Source: Anderseniella sp. Alg231-50 (GTDB lineage: Bacteria > Pseudomonadota > Alphaproteobacteria > Rhizobiales > Aestuariivirgaceae). From it: 64,000 nt of DNA. The DNA lies in assembly GCF_900149695.1 (NCBI RefSeq), contig NZ_LT703003.1, positions 1,178,001 to 1,242,000 on the forward strand, given 5' to 3'. The notes beneath the pieces are model-generated. The model saw only the letters and a list, made by a program, of their open reading frames with translations. It was not told the origin of the DNA and searched no databases. Positions within the stretch are counted from its first letter, which is position 1. Every line of letters starts with the position of its first letter. The translations under genes and the position numbers were made by a program. Shown here one piece after another: positions 25,528 to 33,011 of the stretch.

Positions 25528-26469
25528 ATGATAATATTTCTCGGATTGCTGGCGGGGTTCGTTCTGCTGCTGGCCGGTGGTGAATTTCTGGTGCGTGGTG
25601 CTGCCGCGCTTGCCCTTCGTCTCGGCCTGTCCAATCTGGTGGTCGGTATCATCATTGTCGGGTTCGGCACCTCCGTGCCGGAACTGGTTGCCTCGATCCA
25701 GGCCGCGCTCGCCGGCGCCCCCGGTATCGCCATGGGCAATGTCGTGGGATCGAACATTGCCAACATACTGCTGATCCTCGGCGTTGGCGCGGCGATCTAC
25801 CCGATCGTATGTTCGAAGGCGGCTGTGTTCCGGGACGGCTTTTTCATGATCTTCACCGCGGCATTGCTTGGCGTGGCGTGTTATTCCGGCGTCTTGTCCC
25901 TGCACTGGGGGCTGATCTTCATTGCGATTCTGGTCACATACATGGGTTTCCTGTTGTATTCCGACCGCCGCAAGAACGGCAAGCAGCCGGTGGAACCGGA
26001 CGATGACCTGCCGAAACCATCCAAGGCGCTCTGGCTGGACATCATGTTCGTGGCCTGCGGCACCGCAGCCGTTTTGTTCGGCGGCAAGCTTCTCGTCGAG
26101 AATGCCATTGTAGTTGCCAAGTCTTTTGAAGTGTCTGATGAAGTTGTCGGCCTGACGCTGGTTGCCATAGGTACGTCGCTGCCGGAACTGGCGACATCCA
26201 TCATTGCCGCCATGCGAAAGCACTCGGACATCGCGCTGGGCAACGTGCTGGGGTCAAACATCTACAATGTTCTTGGCATTGCCGGGATCACTGCGGTGAT
26301 TTCGCCGATCCCGGTTTCAGATGAAATGCTCAAGGTCGACATACCGGTGATGATCGGTGTGTCGCTGGTGCTGTTCTTCCTCGCCGTGGTGGTAAAGCGG
26401 TTCGGCAAGCGCGTCGGCTTCGCCTTCCTGGCAGGCTATGCCGCCTTCATCTATGCTGTTGTCGCATGA
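25528..26469 (+). CDS. Calcium/sodium antiporter (CaCA family, YrbG-like)
   Basis: An inner-membrane cation/Ca2+ exchanger. The 313-residue protein contains two inverted alpha repeats, the family hallmark: GTSVPELVASI with GNVVGSNIAN in the first half, and GTSLPELATSI with GNVLGSNIYN in the second. About ten hydrophobic helices are visible with a charged loop (RRKNGKQPVEPDDDLPK) in the middle. AAGGGG precedes ATG 25528. An in-frame start at 25477 falls inside the hairpin and is rejected. It ends one base before the convergent gloB gene. Confidence 0.92.
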   Translation: MIIFLGLLAGFVLLLAGGEFLVRGAAALALRLGLSNLVVGIIIVGFGTSVPELVASIQAALAGAPGIAMGNVVGSNIANILLILGVGAAIYPIVCSKAAVFRDGFFMIFTAALLGVACYSGVLSLHWGLIFIAILVTYMGFLLYSDRRKNGKQPVEPDDDLPKPSKALWLDIMFVACGTAAVLFGGKLLVENAIVVAKSFEVSDEVVGLTLVAIGTSLPELATSIIAAMRKHSDIALGNVLGSNIYNVLGIAGITAVISPIPVSDEMLKVDIPVMIGVSLVLFFLAVVVKRFGKRVGFAFLAGYAAFIYAVVA

Positions 26470-26470
26470 T

Positions 26471-27199
26471 CTAAAAACTGTCCTTGGCCCTTCTCACTTC
26501 CGCAAAACGGGCGGCAGAGCCGGCACGCAGGAACGGATTGGTCTGCATTTCCTCGGCAATGGTTGTCGGAACGGTCGGTTTGCCGTCGGCCCGGAGTTTA
26601 GCAATCTCCCCGGCACGGGCGCGCAATGCCGTGTTGTCAGGTTCGACGCTCAATGCGAATTCCGCATTGGCTGCGGTGTATTCGTGGCCGCTGTATACGA
26701 TTGTTTCAGGCGGCATGGCCTCGAAAACCTGCAAGGACGACCACATCTGTTCCATGGTACCTTCAAACACCCTGCCGCAACCCAGTGTGAACAGCGTGTC
26801 TCCGGCAAATACAATTCCGTCATCTGCGAAATGCCAGGTGATATGGCCGAGCGTGTGTCCGGGTGTATGGATGATCCGGGCGACATGACCGGCAAAATCG
26901 TATGTACCGCCAGGTGTCACTGTGTCGGTCAGGCCGGGCAGGGCATTGGGCTCTTCGGAAGAGCCGACAACAGCGCAGTTCCATTTGTCCTTGAGTTCAA
27001 GCACGCCGCCGACATGGTCATGATGATGATGGGTGACCAGTATATGAGTGAGCTGCCAACCGGTATCCGCCAATGCCTTTTCTACCGCGGCTGCTTCCGG
27101 TGCGTCAATGGACGCGGTTTGCCCGCTATCGGGACAATGCATCAGCACGCCGTAATTGTCGCTGAGGGCCGGGAACAGATGATACTGGAGACTGGACAT
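26471..27199 (-). CDS. gloB: Hydroxyacylglutathione hydrolase (glyoxalase II)
   Basis: Glyoxalase II hydrolyses S-lactoylglutathione to lactate and glutathione, completing methylglyoxal detoxification. The metallo-beta-lactamase site THHHHDH (residues 56-62) binds two metals; HTPGHTLGH, FAGDTLFTLGCGRVFEGT and YSGHEYT supply the rest. The C-terminal helical domain with NPFLR is the substrate-binding part. The 242-residue length is normal. It is divergent from the methyltransferase gene 47 nt away. Confidence 0.94.
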   Translation of the reverse strand: MSSLQYHLFPALSDNYGVLMHCPDSGQTASIDAPEAAAVEKALADTGWQLTHILVTHHHHDHVGGVLELKDKWNCAVVGSSEEPNALPGLTDTVTPGGTYDFAGHVARIIHTPGHTLGHITWHFADDGIVFAGDTLFTLGCGRVFEGTMEQMWSSLQVFEAMPPETIVYSGHEYTAANAEFALSVEPDNTALRARAGEIAKLRADGKPTVPTTIAEEMQTNPFLRAGSAARFAEVRRAKDSF

Positions 27200-27246
27200 G
27201 TTGATCCTGTTGTAACGGGGTGAATTTCGGATAGGTTGAAAAGACT

Positions 27247-28002
27247 ATGGATGTTGTCGATCTCAAAGAGTTTTACGCCAGCAGGCTTGGGCTTGCAACG
27301 CGTCGCATTATCGTGTCACGGCTTCGTGCGCGGTTGCGCGGCGTAAAGGGCGCGCGCGTGCTGGGGCTCGGATATTGCACACCCTATCTGGACGGCCTGT
27401 TCGATGAAGGGCGCAATGTGATGGCGATGATGCCGGCACGTCAGGGGGTCGTGCACTGGCCGGCCAGGGGCAACAGCGCCAGCGCCCTGGTGGATGAAGC
27501 CTGCCTGCCCCTGGCAGACGGCAGCATGGACTTCGTGCTGGTGGTGCATGGGCTGGAACTCACCGATCAGCTGCCGGACATGCTGCGCGAACTATGGCGC
27601 GTGCTGGCGCCGCAGGGGCGCGCGGTGTTTGTCGTTCCGAACAGGCGCGGCCTTTGGGCCCGCTTTGACAACACGCCGTTTGGTCACGGCAGGCCGTTTT
27701 CACGCGGCCAGCTGACAACGCTTTTGCGCAATGCGCAGTTTTCGCCGGCCGGGTGGACCTCGATGCTGTTCATGCCGCCAAGCGAACGCCGTTTCATGGT
27801 ACGCAGCGCCACACTGTGTGAACGGATGGGATCGTGGATCGGTCCGGGGTTTTCGGGGCTGATCATGGTTGAGGCAATCAAGCAGGTTTACGCGGTTACC
27901 GGGGGCAAGCAGAAACGCCAGCTGGTGCCGTCATTGCGGCCGAATATCATCCCGCAACCGGCGCGCACGGGACTGAATGTGCGATCCCAGTCCCAGACCT
28001 GA
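27247..28002 (+). CDS. Class I SAM-dependent methyltransferase
   Basis: A 251-residue protein with a class I methyltransferase core. Motif I is VLGLGYCTPYL, an acidic-loop stretch ACLPLADGSMDFVLVVHGLE spans motifs II-IV, and LRELWRVLAPQGRAVFVVPN is the post-motif helix and strand. It is related to the UbiE/COQ5 and methyltransferase-11 group and is commonly found next to gloB in alphaproteobacteria. The substrate is unknown. The C-terminus is basic and carries no extra domain. Confidence 0.82.
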   Translation: MDVVDLKEFYASRLGLATRRIIVSRLRARLRGVKGARVLGLGYCTPYLDGLFDEGRNVMAMMPARQGVVHWPARGNSASALVDEACLPLADGSMDFVLVVHGLELTDQLPDMLRELWRVLAPQGRAVFVVPNRRGLWARFDNTPFGHGRPFSRGQLTTLLRNAQFSPAGWTSMLFMPPSERRFMVRSATLCERMGSWIGPGFSGLIMVEAIKQVYAVTGGKQKRQLVPSLRPNIIPQPARTGLNVRSQSQT

Positions 28003-28036
28003 TGTTTTGTGAAACTTGTTTGTCTTTGATTTTTTG

Positions 28037-28080
28037 CCAAGGACTCTCTAGAGCATATCTGCATGGCGGGGTTGAACCCC
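28037..28080 (+). repeat. Possible partial copy of the composite palindromic repeat
   Basis: CCAAGGACTCTCTAGAGC followed by a GGGGTTGAACCCC inverted repeat resembles the left half and core of module 2 of the repeat at 50651-50753 (CCAAAG..CTAGAGC..GGGTTCAATTGAACCC). The closing GCTCTAG arm is missing. The match is loose. Confidence 0.3.
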
Positions 28081-28117
28081 CGACGTGGAATGTAACGTGC
28101 ACGGGCAGTTCTCCCTG

Positions 28118-28921
28118 ATGGAAAAACCGGACATTCAAACACCTGAGCTTAGCGGTATCAGGCAGGAGATCGACAGCATCGACGAGCAGATCGTCGAACT
28201 GTTGTGCGCCCGGTTTGCGGCCAGCGAAAAAGTGCGGCTTGCCAAGACGTCAGACCTGCTGACCGGCGCAATGCCATACCGGCCGGGCCGCGAAGCCGTC
28301 ATACTTCGCCGACTGGTTGAGGTCGCTGCCGGTCAAGTTCCTGTCGCAGTTATCGAGCGGGTCTGGCGCACGGTTATTTCCGCTTCCATTCTGGCCCAGG
28401 CGGACGTCCGTATTGTCACCATTCCTGAAGTGATGAGCGACCTGCGCTACAGACAGGCGACAGACCTGTTCGCGTCGCTGTTGCCGGTGGAGAAGGCGAG
28501 CTCGATGAAAGCCGCGCTCGCCGCGCTCTCGGATGGTGAGCAGGTGCTGGTGGTGGTGCCGATGAAACTCGACTGGCGCAGTGTGCTGGAGCAGACGCCC
28601 GAGGGCAAACCGGCGCGCGTGGTTGCGGTTCTGGCTGCCGGTTCCGACAAACCGGGACGGTCACTGGCAGTGCTTGGCCATGCGGCCAGTGAACCGACCG
28701 GAGAAGATGAAACGCTTCTGGTGACGACTGGCAAACTGCCGCGTGATTTTGTCCCCAAACCCATTTGGCATCTGAAGCTTGCCGATGATGTGTACCTGAC
28801 GTCGATACCGGGTTACCTGGACATGTCGGAACAGCCACTGGTCAGCCTGAAGGGCAATACCGGCCTGGGGCTCAGGATCGCCGGCAGATACCCCAGTGCG
28901 ATGGAGCTGAGCAAACCATGA
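28118..28921 (+). CDS. Chorismate mutase with C-terminal extension
   Basis: The N-terminal 90 residues form an AroQ-type chorismate mutase ([20 protein letters not shown], then [14 protein letters not shown]), converting chorismate to prephenate. About 175 further residues follow that I cannot assign to a domain. They are probably cytoplasmic, with a [16 protein letters not shown] segment near the end. The gene leads an operon with hisC2 and tyrC, so the product feeds tyrosine and phenylalanine synthesis. ATG 28118 is used; a GTG at 28085 in frame is possible. Neither start has a clear ribosome site. Confidence 0.82.
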   Translation: MEKPDIQTPELSGIRQEIDSIDEQIVELLCARFAASEKVRLAKTSDLLTGAMPYRPGREAVILRRLVEVAAGQVPVAVIERVWRTVISASILAQADVRIVTIPEVMSDLRYRQATDLFASLLPVEKASSMKAALAALSDGEQVLVVVPMKLDWRSVLEQTPEGKPARVVAVLAAGSDKPGRSLAVLGHAASEPTGEDETLLVTTGKLPRDFVPKPIWHLKLADDVYLTSIPGYLDMSEQPLVSLKGNTGLGLRIAGRYPSAMELSKP

Positions 28922-30021
28922 GCAATGCAGCGGACATGCCCCGGCCACGCGATGGTATTTTGGAGATTGCAGCCTATGTGCCCGGCAAGTCCGGCGGGTC
29001 AGGGAAAGGCAAGGTTCATAAACTGTCATCGAACGAGTCGCCGCTGGGCCCCAGCCCGGAAGCGATGCAGGCCTATGCCGAATGCACGCAGAACCTGGCG
29101 CTGTATCCTGATGGCGGTTCGGGCGCGCTTCGTGAGGCACTGGCCGAGACTCATGGAATCAATCCGGCAAACATTGTCTGCGGTGCCGGGTCTGACGAAC
29201 TGCTGCAACTGCTGGCGAGCGGCTACCTGCAGCCGGGTGATGAGGCTATTCACACAGAGCACGGGTTTCTGGTTTATCCGATCGTCATTCGGGCCAACGG
29301 GGCGACGCCGGTGGTGGTGGCCGAGCGCAATCTCACGGCTGACATAGACGCAATTCTTGGCGCGGTCACACCTCGCACGCGCATGGTGTTTCTGGCCAAC
29401 CCGAATAACCCGACGGGGACCTATGTCAGCTTTGACGAGGTCAAGCGGCTGCACGTCGGCCTGCCGGCAGACTGTTTGCTGGTGCTGGATGCGGCCTATG
29501 CGGAATATGTCCGCCGCAACGACTACGAAGCCGGGCTGGAGCTGGTATCAACGTCGAAGAATGTGGTTATGACCCGCACCTTTTCAAAAGCTTACGGGCT
29601 GGCGGGCCTGCGCCTGGGCTGGGCTTACTGCCCGGCCAATGTGGCCGATGTGCTGAACCGCATTCGCGGGCCGTTCAATGTGGCCATGCCGGCCATTGCC
29701 GCCGGTGCGGCGGCCATTCGCGATGCCGGCCATCTGGCGAAAGCGGTTGAGCACAACGACATCTGGTTGCCGAAGGTCACGGCTGCGGTCGAGGCGATGG
29801 GCCTGAATGTAATACCGAGTGTCGGCAATTTTGTGCTGGTTCAATTTCCGCAGGACGGCACAAAGACCGCTGCGGAAGCTGACGCGTTTCTGGCGGCAAA
29901 CAATGTGATCGTGCGGCGCATGGACGCTTACGGGTTACCTGGTGCGTTGCGGGTATCCATCGGTGATGAGGCCGGGTGCGGCGCGTTTATCGACGCGCTT
30001 CAGTCCTTTGTGGCGGATTGA
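28918..30021 (+). CDS. hisC: Histidinol-phosphate/aromatic aminotransferase (HisC2 type)
   Basis: A PLP-dependent class I/II aminotransferase of 367 residues. The PLP lysine is Lys224 in [17 protein letters not shown], with NPNNPTGTY and DAAYAEYV for cofactor binding. Placement between chorismate mutase and prephenate dehydrogenase points to transamination of aromatic keto acids as well as, or instead of, histidinol phosphate. The gene overlaps the chorismate mutase stop (ATGA) and is followed by tyrC after 6 nt. Confidence 0.9.
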   Translation: MSNAADMPRPRDGILEIAAYVPGKSGGSGKGKVHKLSSNESPLGPSPEAMQAYAECTQNLALYPDGGSGALREALAETHGINPANIVCGAGSDELLQLLASGYLQPGDEAIHTEHGFLVYPIVIRANGATPVVVAERNLTADIDAILGAVTPRTRMVFLANPNNPTGTYVSFDEVKRLHVGLPADCLLVLDAAYAEYVRRNDYEAGLELVSTSKNVVMTRTFSKAYGLAGLRLGWAYCPANVADVLNRIRGPFNVAMPAIAAGAAAIRDAGHLAKAVEHNDIWLPKVTAAVEAMGLNVIPSVGNFVLVQFPQDGTKTAAEADAFLAANNVIVRRMDAYGLPGALRVSIGDEAGCGAFIDALQSFVAD

Positions 30022-30027
30022 GCAGGC

Positions 30028-30981
30028 ATGGCATTTGACCCGTTTGAAAAAGTCGCCCTGATCGGATTGGGCCTGATTGGCTCATCGCTGTCTCACATCA
30101 TGCGGCGGGAAAATCTGGCGAAGGCGATATCGGGGCATGCACGGTCTGCTGAAACCCGCGACCGCGCCATGCAGCTGGGCCTGGCTGATACCATGCATGA
30201 GGACCCTGCAGACGCTGTGCGCGATGCTGACCTGGTGGTGCTTTGCGTGCCGGTCGGTGCATGCGGGCCGGTGGCAAAGGCCATCAGTGCGGCGCTGAAA
30301 CCGGGTGCGATTGTCACTGACGTGGGATCGGTCAAGGCGGCGGTTATCAGTGCAGTGTCGTCGCATATTCCGGACAATGTCCATTTTGTCCCAGGACATC
30401 CGATTGCCGGTACCGAGTATTCAGGTCCGGACTCCGGTTTTGCTTCCCTGTTTGAAAACCGCTGGTGTATCCTGACACCCCTCAGCGGAGCCGATGATGG
30501 CGCCACAGCGCGATTGACCGCGTTCTGGCAGGCTTGTGGTAGCGATGTCGACATAATGGACGCCGATCATCATGACAGGGTGTTGAGCATCACTTCTCAC
30601 CTGCCGCAACTGATTGCCTTCAACATCGTGACAACGGCGGCAGACCTTGAAGAAGTGACCCAGCAGGAGGTCATCAAGTACTCGGCCGGTGGATTCAGGG
30701 ATTTTACCCGTCTTGCGGCATCAGACCCGACCATGTGGCGGGATGTTTACCTGAACAACAAACAGGCCGTGCTGGAACTGCTTGGCCGGTTTTCGGAAGA
30801 CATGTCGGCCCTGCAAAGAGCGATCCGCTGGGGCGACGGCGACATGCTGTTTGACACGTTTACCCGGGCGCGGGGTATTCGTCAGCGCATTATCGAGGCT
30901 GGTCAGGATACCGACGAGCCGGATTTCGGGCGCAGTGGCCAGCATGGCGAGGCGATCGCTACCAAAGACGGCCAGGATTGA
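30028..30981 (+). CDS. tyrC: Prephenate/arogenate dehydrogenase (cyclohexadienyl dehydrogenase)
   Basis: The enzyme makes 4-hydroxyphenylpyruvate or tyrosine by NAD(P)-linked oxidative decarboxylation. The Rossmann motif GLGLIGSS is at residues 13-20, DVGSVKAAV and PGHPIAGTE follow, and ITSHLPQLIAF is in the helical dimerisation domain. The 317-residue protein lacks a regulatory ACT domain. It is the last gene of the aromatic operon and is convergent with the DUF2125 gene. Confidence 0.92.
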   Translation: MAFDPFEKVALIGLGLIGSSLSHIMRRENLAKAISGHARSAETRDRAMQLGLADTMHEDPADAVRDADLVVLCVPVGACGPVAKAISAALKPGAIVTDVGSVKAAVISAVSSHIPDNVHFVPGHPIAGTEYSGPDSGFASLFENRWCILTPLSGADDGATARLTAFWQACGSDVDIMDADHHDRVLSITSHLPQLIAFNIVTTAADLEEVTQQEVIKYSAGGFRDFTRLAASDPTMWRDVYLNNKQAVLELLGRFSEDMSALQRAIRWGDGDMLFDTFTRARGIRQRIIEAGQDTDEPDFGRSGQHGEAIATKDGQD

Positions 30982-31006
30982 TAACCGGGCTTTTTGCCCT
31001 GAAGCC

Positions 31007-31819
31007 TCACTTTGATGTTGCGACGGCAAAGGGTCCCCAATACCAGGTCTGGTCTTTCAACTGGATGGGCAGTTTGTTGTCGTTGGCTTTCAGCAGCGGG
31101 TTGATAACCGCCTGAGCCGCATTCATTTCGGCATCATCCAGGTCTCCCAGGTATCGGGCAATCCATACTGCGTCGAAATAATTGGACGGTTCCGACAGGA
31201 GCTCGAAACTTCCTTCTCTGGGTATTGTCTGATCCAGGGCGCCGGTGACAGTGAAACTGTCCAGTTGAGCTTCGCCGGTGGACAGGTTGGACAAGGTGAT
31301 GGACAGGTCGAGCCGCGGCGTGTCTGCTGCCGGTCGCAGATGAGCTTCGGTTTTTGCGATTGTCAGCTGTTTGTCTGCACTCAGCGCAATGGATTGTTTT
31401 TCGGCCAGCAGCGAGGCGAGCGCCAGGCTGCCGTTCTTGGAGCGATAACTGAACCGCACCGGGTCTCCGCTGATCTTGAGACCGTTGATGTTTACCGGGC
31501 CGAACAGGGCGCCGATGATATGGCTGGGGTTCCAGGCCTGGCCGATCAGGCGAAGTTTGTCGGCTGTAAGGTCGGTTCCCGACAGGTCGGCGCTCACGCC
31601 GGTACAGTCAAAATGGACACGGAAAGGATAACCGCCCCAGCTGCGCTGGTCGCATTTCAATGTGACATGTGCGGCTTCCAGTGCGGCCAGTTTCTGTTTG
31701 GCTTTGCCCAGGGCAATGTACCAGTAGACACTCCAGGCCAATGCAATGCATAGAAACACAATCAGCGGTGCCATCGTCTTTAACGGCGAGGTGCGTTTGA
31801 CTTCGAGAGGGTTGCTCAT
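31007..31819 (-). CDS. DUF2125 family membrane-anchored protein
   Basis: A 270-residue protein with one N-terminal transmembrane segment (MAPLIVFLCIALAWSVYWYI), after which the chain is probably periplasmic. The sequence matches the DUF2125 pattern: RSWGGYPFRVHFDCTGV near the start of the soluble part, and QTWYWGPFAV at the end. The fold resembles AsmA-like repeats of amphipathic strands, but this is only an impression. Function is unknown. It is often found near tyrC and the ChaC gene in this group of bacteria. Confidence 0.8.
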   Translation of the reverse strand: MSNPLEVKRTSPLKTMAPLIVFLCIALAWSVYWYIALGKAKQKLAALEAAHVTLKCDQRSWGGYPFRVHFDCTGVSADLSGTDLTADKLRLIGQAWNPSHIIGALFGPVNINGLKISGDPVRFSYRSKNGSLALASLLAEKQSIALSADKQLTIAKTEAHLRPAADTPRLDLSITLSNLSTGEAQLDSFTVTGALDQTIPREGSFELLSEPSNYFDAVWIARYLGDLDDAEMNAAQAVINPLLKANDNKLPIQLKDQTWYWGPFAVATSK

Positions 31820-31943
31820 GGTTGCAGGACCGGGACGGTTGATTGGTTGGGCGTTTGATTCTCGGTCAATTTATCATGGTGTTTGTTGAAGCGGAATGAA
31901 TGTGTCTGCTATGCATTCAAACCGATAAACATTTGGTAAGCGG

Positions 31944-32483
31944 ATGAACTTGGATTTTTGGGTATTTGGTTACGGTTCGCTGATGTGGCGGCCGGGGTTT
32001 GAGTTCGAGGAACGCTGTGGCGCCATTATGCACGGCGTTCATCGCCGGCTGTGTATCTATTCGCACGTGCATCGCGGTACACCGGAAAAACCCGGCATGG
32101 TCCTGGGCCTTGATCGGGGTGGTTCGTGCAGGGGTATCGGATATCGTGTGGCTGTCGGCAGACGGGATGATACGATTGCCTATCTGCGCGAACGCGAACA
32201 GGTAACCATGATCTACAAGGAACGGTGGCGCGAAATGTTCGTCGACCGTGACGGCACACCTCACAAGGTGAATGCACTTGTGTACCTGGTTGATCAGGAC
32301 CATGTGCAATATGCCGGCAAGCGGTCTGCCGAAGACCTGTTGCCGTTTGTCCTGCAGGGACACGGCAAGGGGGGGCCGTGCATCGACTATATTGCCTCAA
32401 CGCTGGATCACATTGAGGAACTGGGTTTCAAGGACAGGCATCTTTCGGAAGTCATGACGCTTGCCCGAAACCAGCGATTATAG
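31944..32483 (+). CDS. Gamma-glutamylcyclotransferase, ChaC family
   Basis: ChaC-type enzymes cleave glutathione to 5-oxoproline and Cys-Gly. The 179-residue protein starts with VFGYGSLMWRPGF (substrate-binding loop) and has the catalytic Glu in LREREQ. The later YAGKRSAED and IDYIASTLDHIEELG stretches are typical of the family. It is divergent from the DUF2125 gene. A gamma-glutamyltransferase is also in the window (20.9 kb), so two gamma-glutamyl enzymes occur here. Confidence 0.9.
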   Translation: MNLDFWVFGYGSLMWRPGFEFEERCGAIMHGVHRRLCIYSHVHRGTPEKPGMVLGLDRGGSCRGIGYRVAVGRRDDTIAYLREREQVTMIYKERWREMFVDRDGTPHKVNALVYLVDQDHVQYAGKRSAEDLLPFVLQGHGKGGPCIDYIASTLDHIEELGFKDRHLSEVMTLARNQRL

Positions 32484-32507
32484 CCAACCTTGGAAAACGG
32501 CTTTGAA

Positions 32508-32936
32508 CTAGGCTGCCATTTCTGAAAACAGAGGAAGCACGGGCTGAACAAAGCGGCCCGTGTCGCGCGCAGGCAAGGGGCGGCAAATGGCCGGCGCATC
32601 GGCTGCATCCAGCTCAAGGGACGCAGCGAGATCGTCGTAAACACGCAATGCCTGGCTTTCATCGCCTGCCAGCAGGTGCACATGAATTTCACAGGCACCG
32701 TCGGTCATTTCTGTTGGCAGCGGGAAATCCCACAAGGGTGAAAACCGCCCCATGCGAACAGGCGCCCGCGCACCGCTCTCAAGCCGGCGGACCATTACAT
32801 AAATGGCACCCGGCAAGGGCGGGCAGTTTTCAGTGCTGTAGACCGAATGGATGTAACGCTTGCCGGACACGCCGGTCCAGAACCAGAATCTGTCACTGAA
32901 CTCGTTTTCCAGCTCGGCACTTACGCTAAATCCCAT
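32508..32936 (-). CDS. Uncharacterised protein, apparently SOS (LexA) controlled
   Basis: A 142-residue soluble protein I do not recognise. It starts MGFSVSAELENEFSDRFWFW, has a VYSTENCPPLPGAIYVMVRR stretch, and ends PVLPLFSEMAA. No signal peptide, membrane segment or nucleic-acid motif is visible; aromatic residues cluster at the N-terminus. ATG 32936 has AGGAG 6 nt upstream; an earlier in-frame ATG at 32978 lies inside the operator region and is rejected. An exact LexA box within a sigma-70-like promoter lies 26 nt upstream. It follows the class II ribonucleotide reductase gene but has its own promoter. A DNA-damage role is inferred from regulation only. Confidence 0.8.
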   Translation of the reverse strand: MGFSVSAELENEFSDRFWFWTGVSGKRYIHSVYSTENCPPLPGAIYVMVRRLESGARAPVRMGRFSPLWDFPLPTEMTDGACEIHVHLLAGDESQALRVYDDLAASLELDAADAPAICRPLPARDTGRFVQPVLPLFSEMAA

Positions 32937-32961
32937 GACTTTTCTCCTGCTCTCTTGATGA

Positions 32962-32995
32962 GAACAAAAGTAGAACAAAAAATCTCTGAGGTCAA
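32962..32995 (-). promoter_or_regulatory. Sigma-70 promoter with LexA (SOS) box
   Basis: Reading the minus strand, TTGACC (-35, 32995-32990) and TACTTT (-10, 32972-32967) are 17 nt apart. An exact alphaproteobacterial LexA box GTTC-N7-GTTC lies at 32976-32962 and covers the -10 hexamer, so LexA binding would block RNA polymerase. It drives the unknown gene at 32936-32508. Confidence 0.75.
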
Positions 32996-33011
32996 GATGA
33001 AAATTGCCGGT

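Noticed and set aside
28003-28117. SAM-II or other riboswitch before the chorismate mutase gene
   Set aside because: The region has a GGGGTTGAACCCC hairpin but no match to riboswitch core sequences; it is better explained as a partial palindromic repeat.
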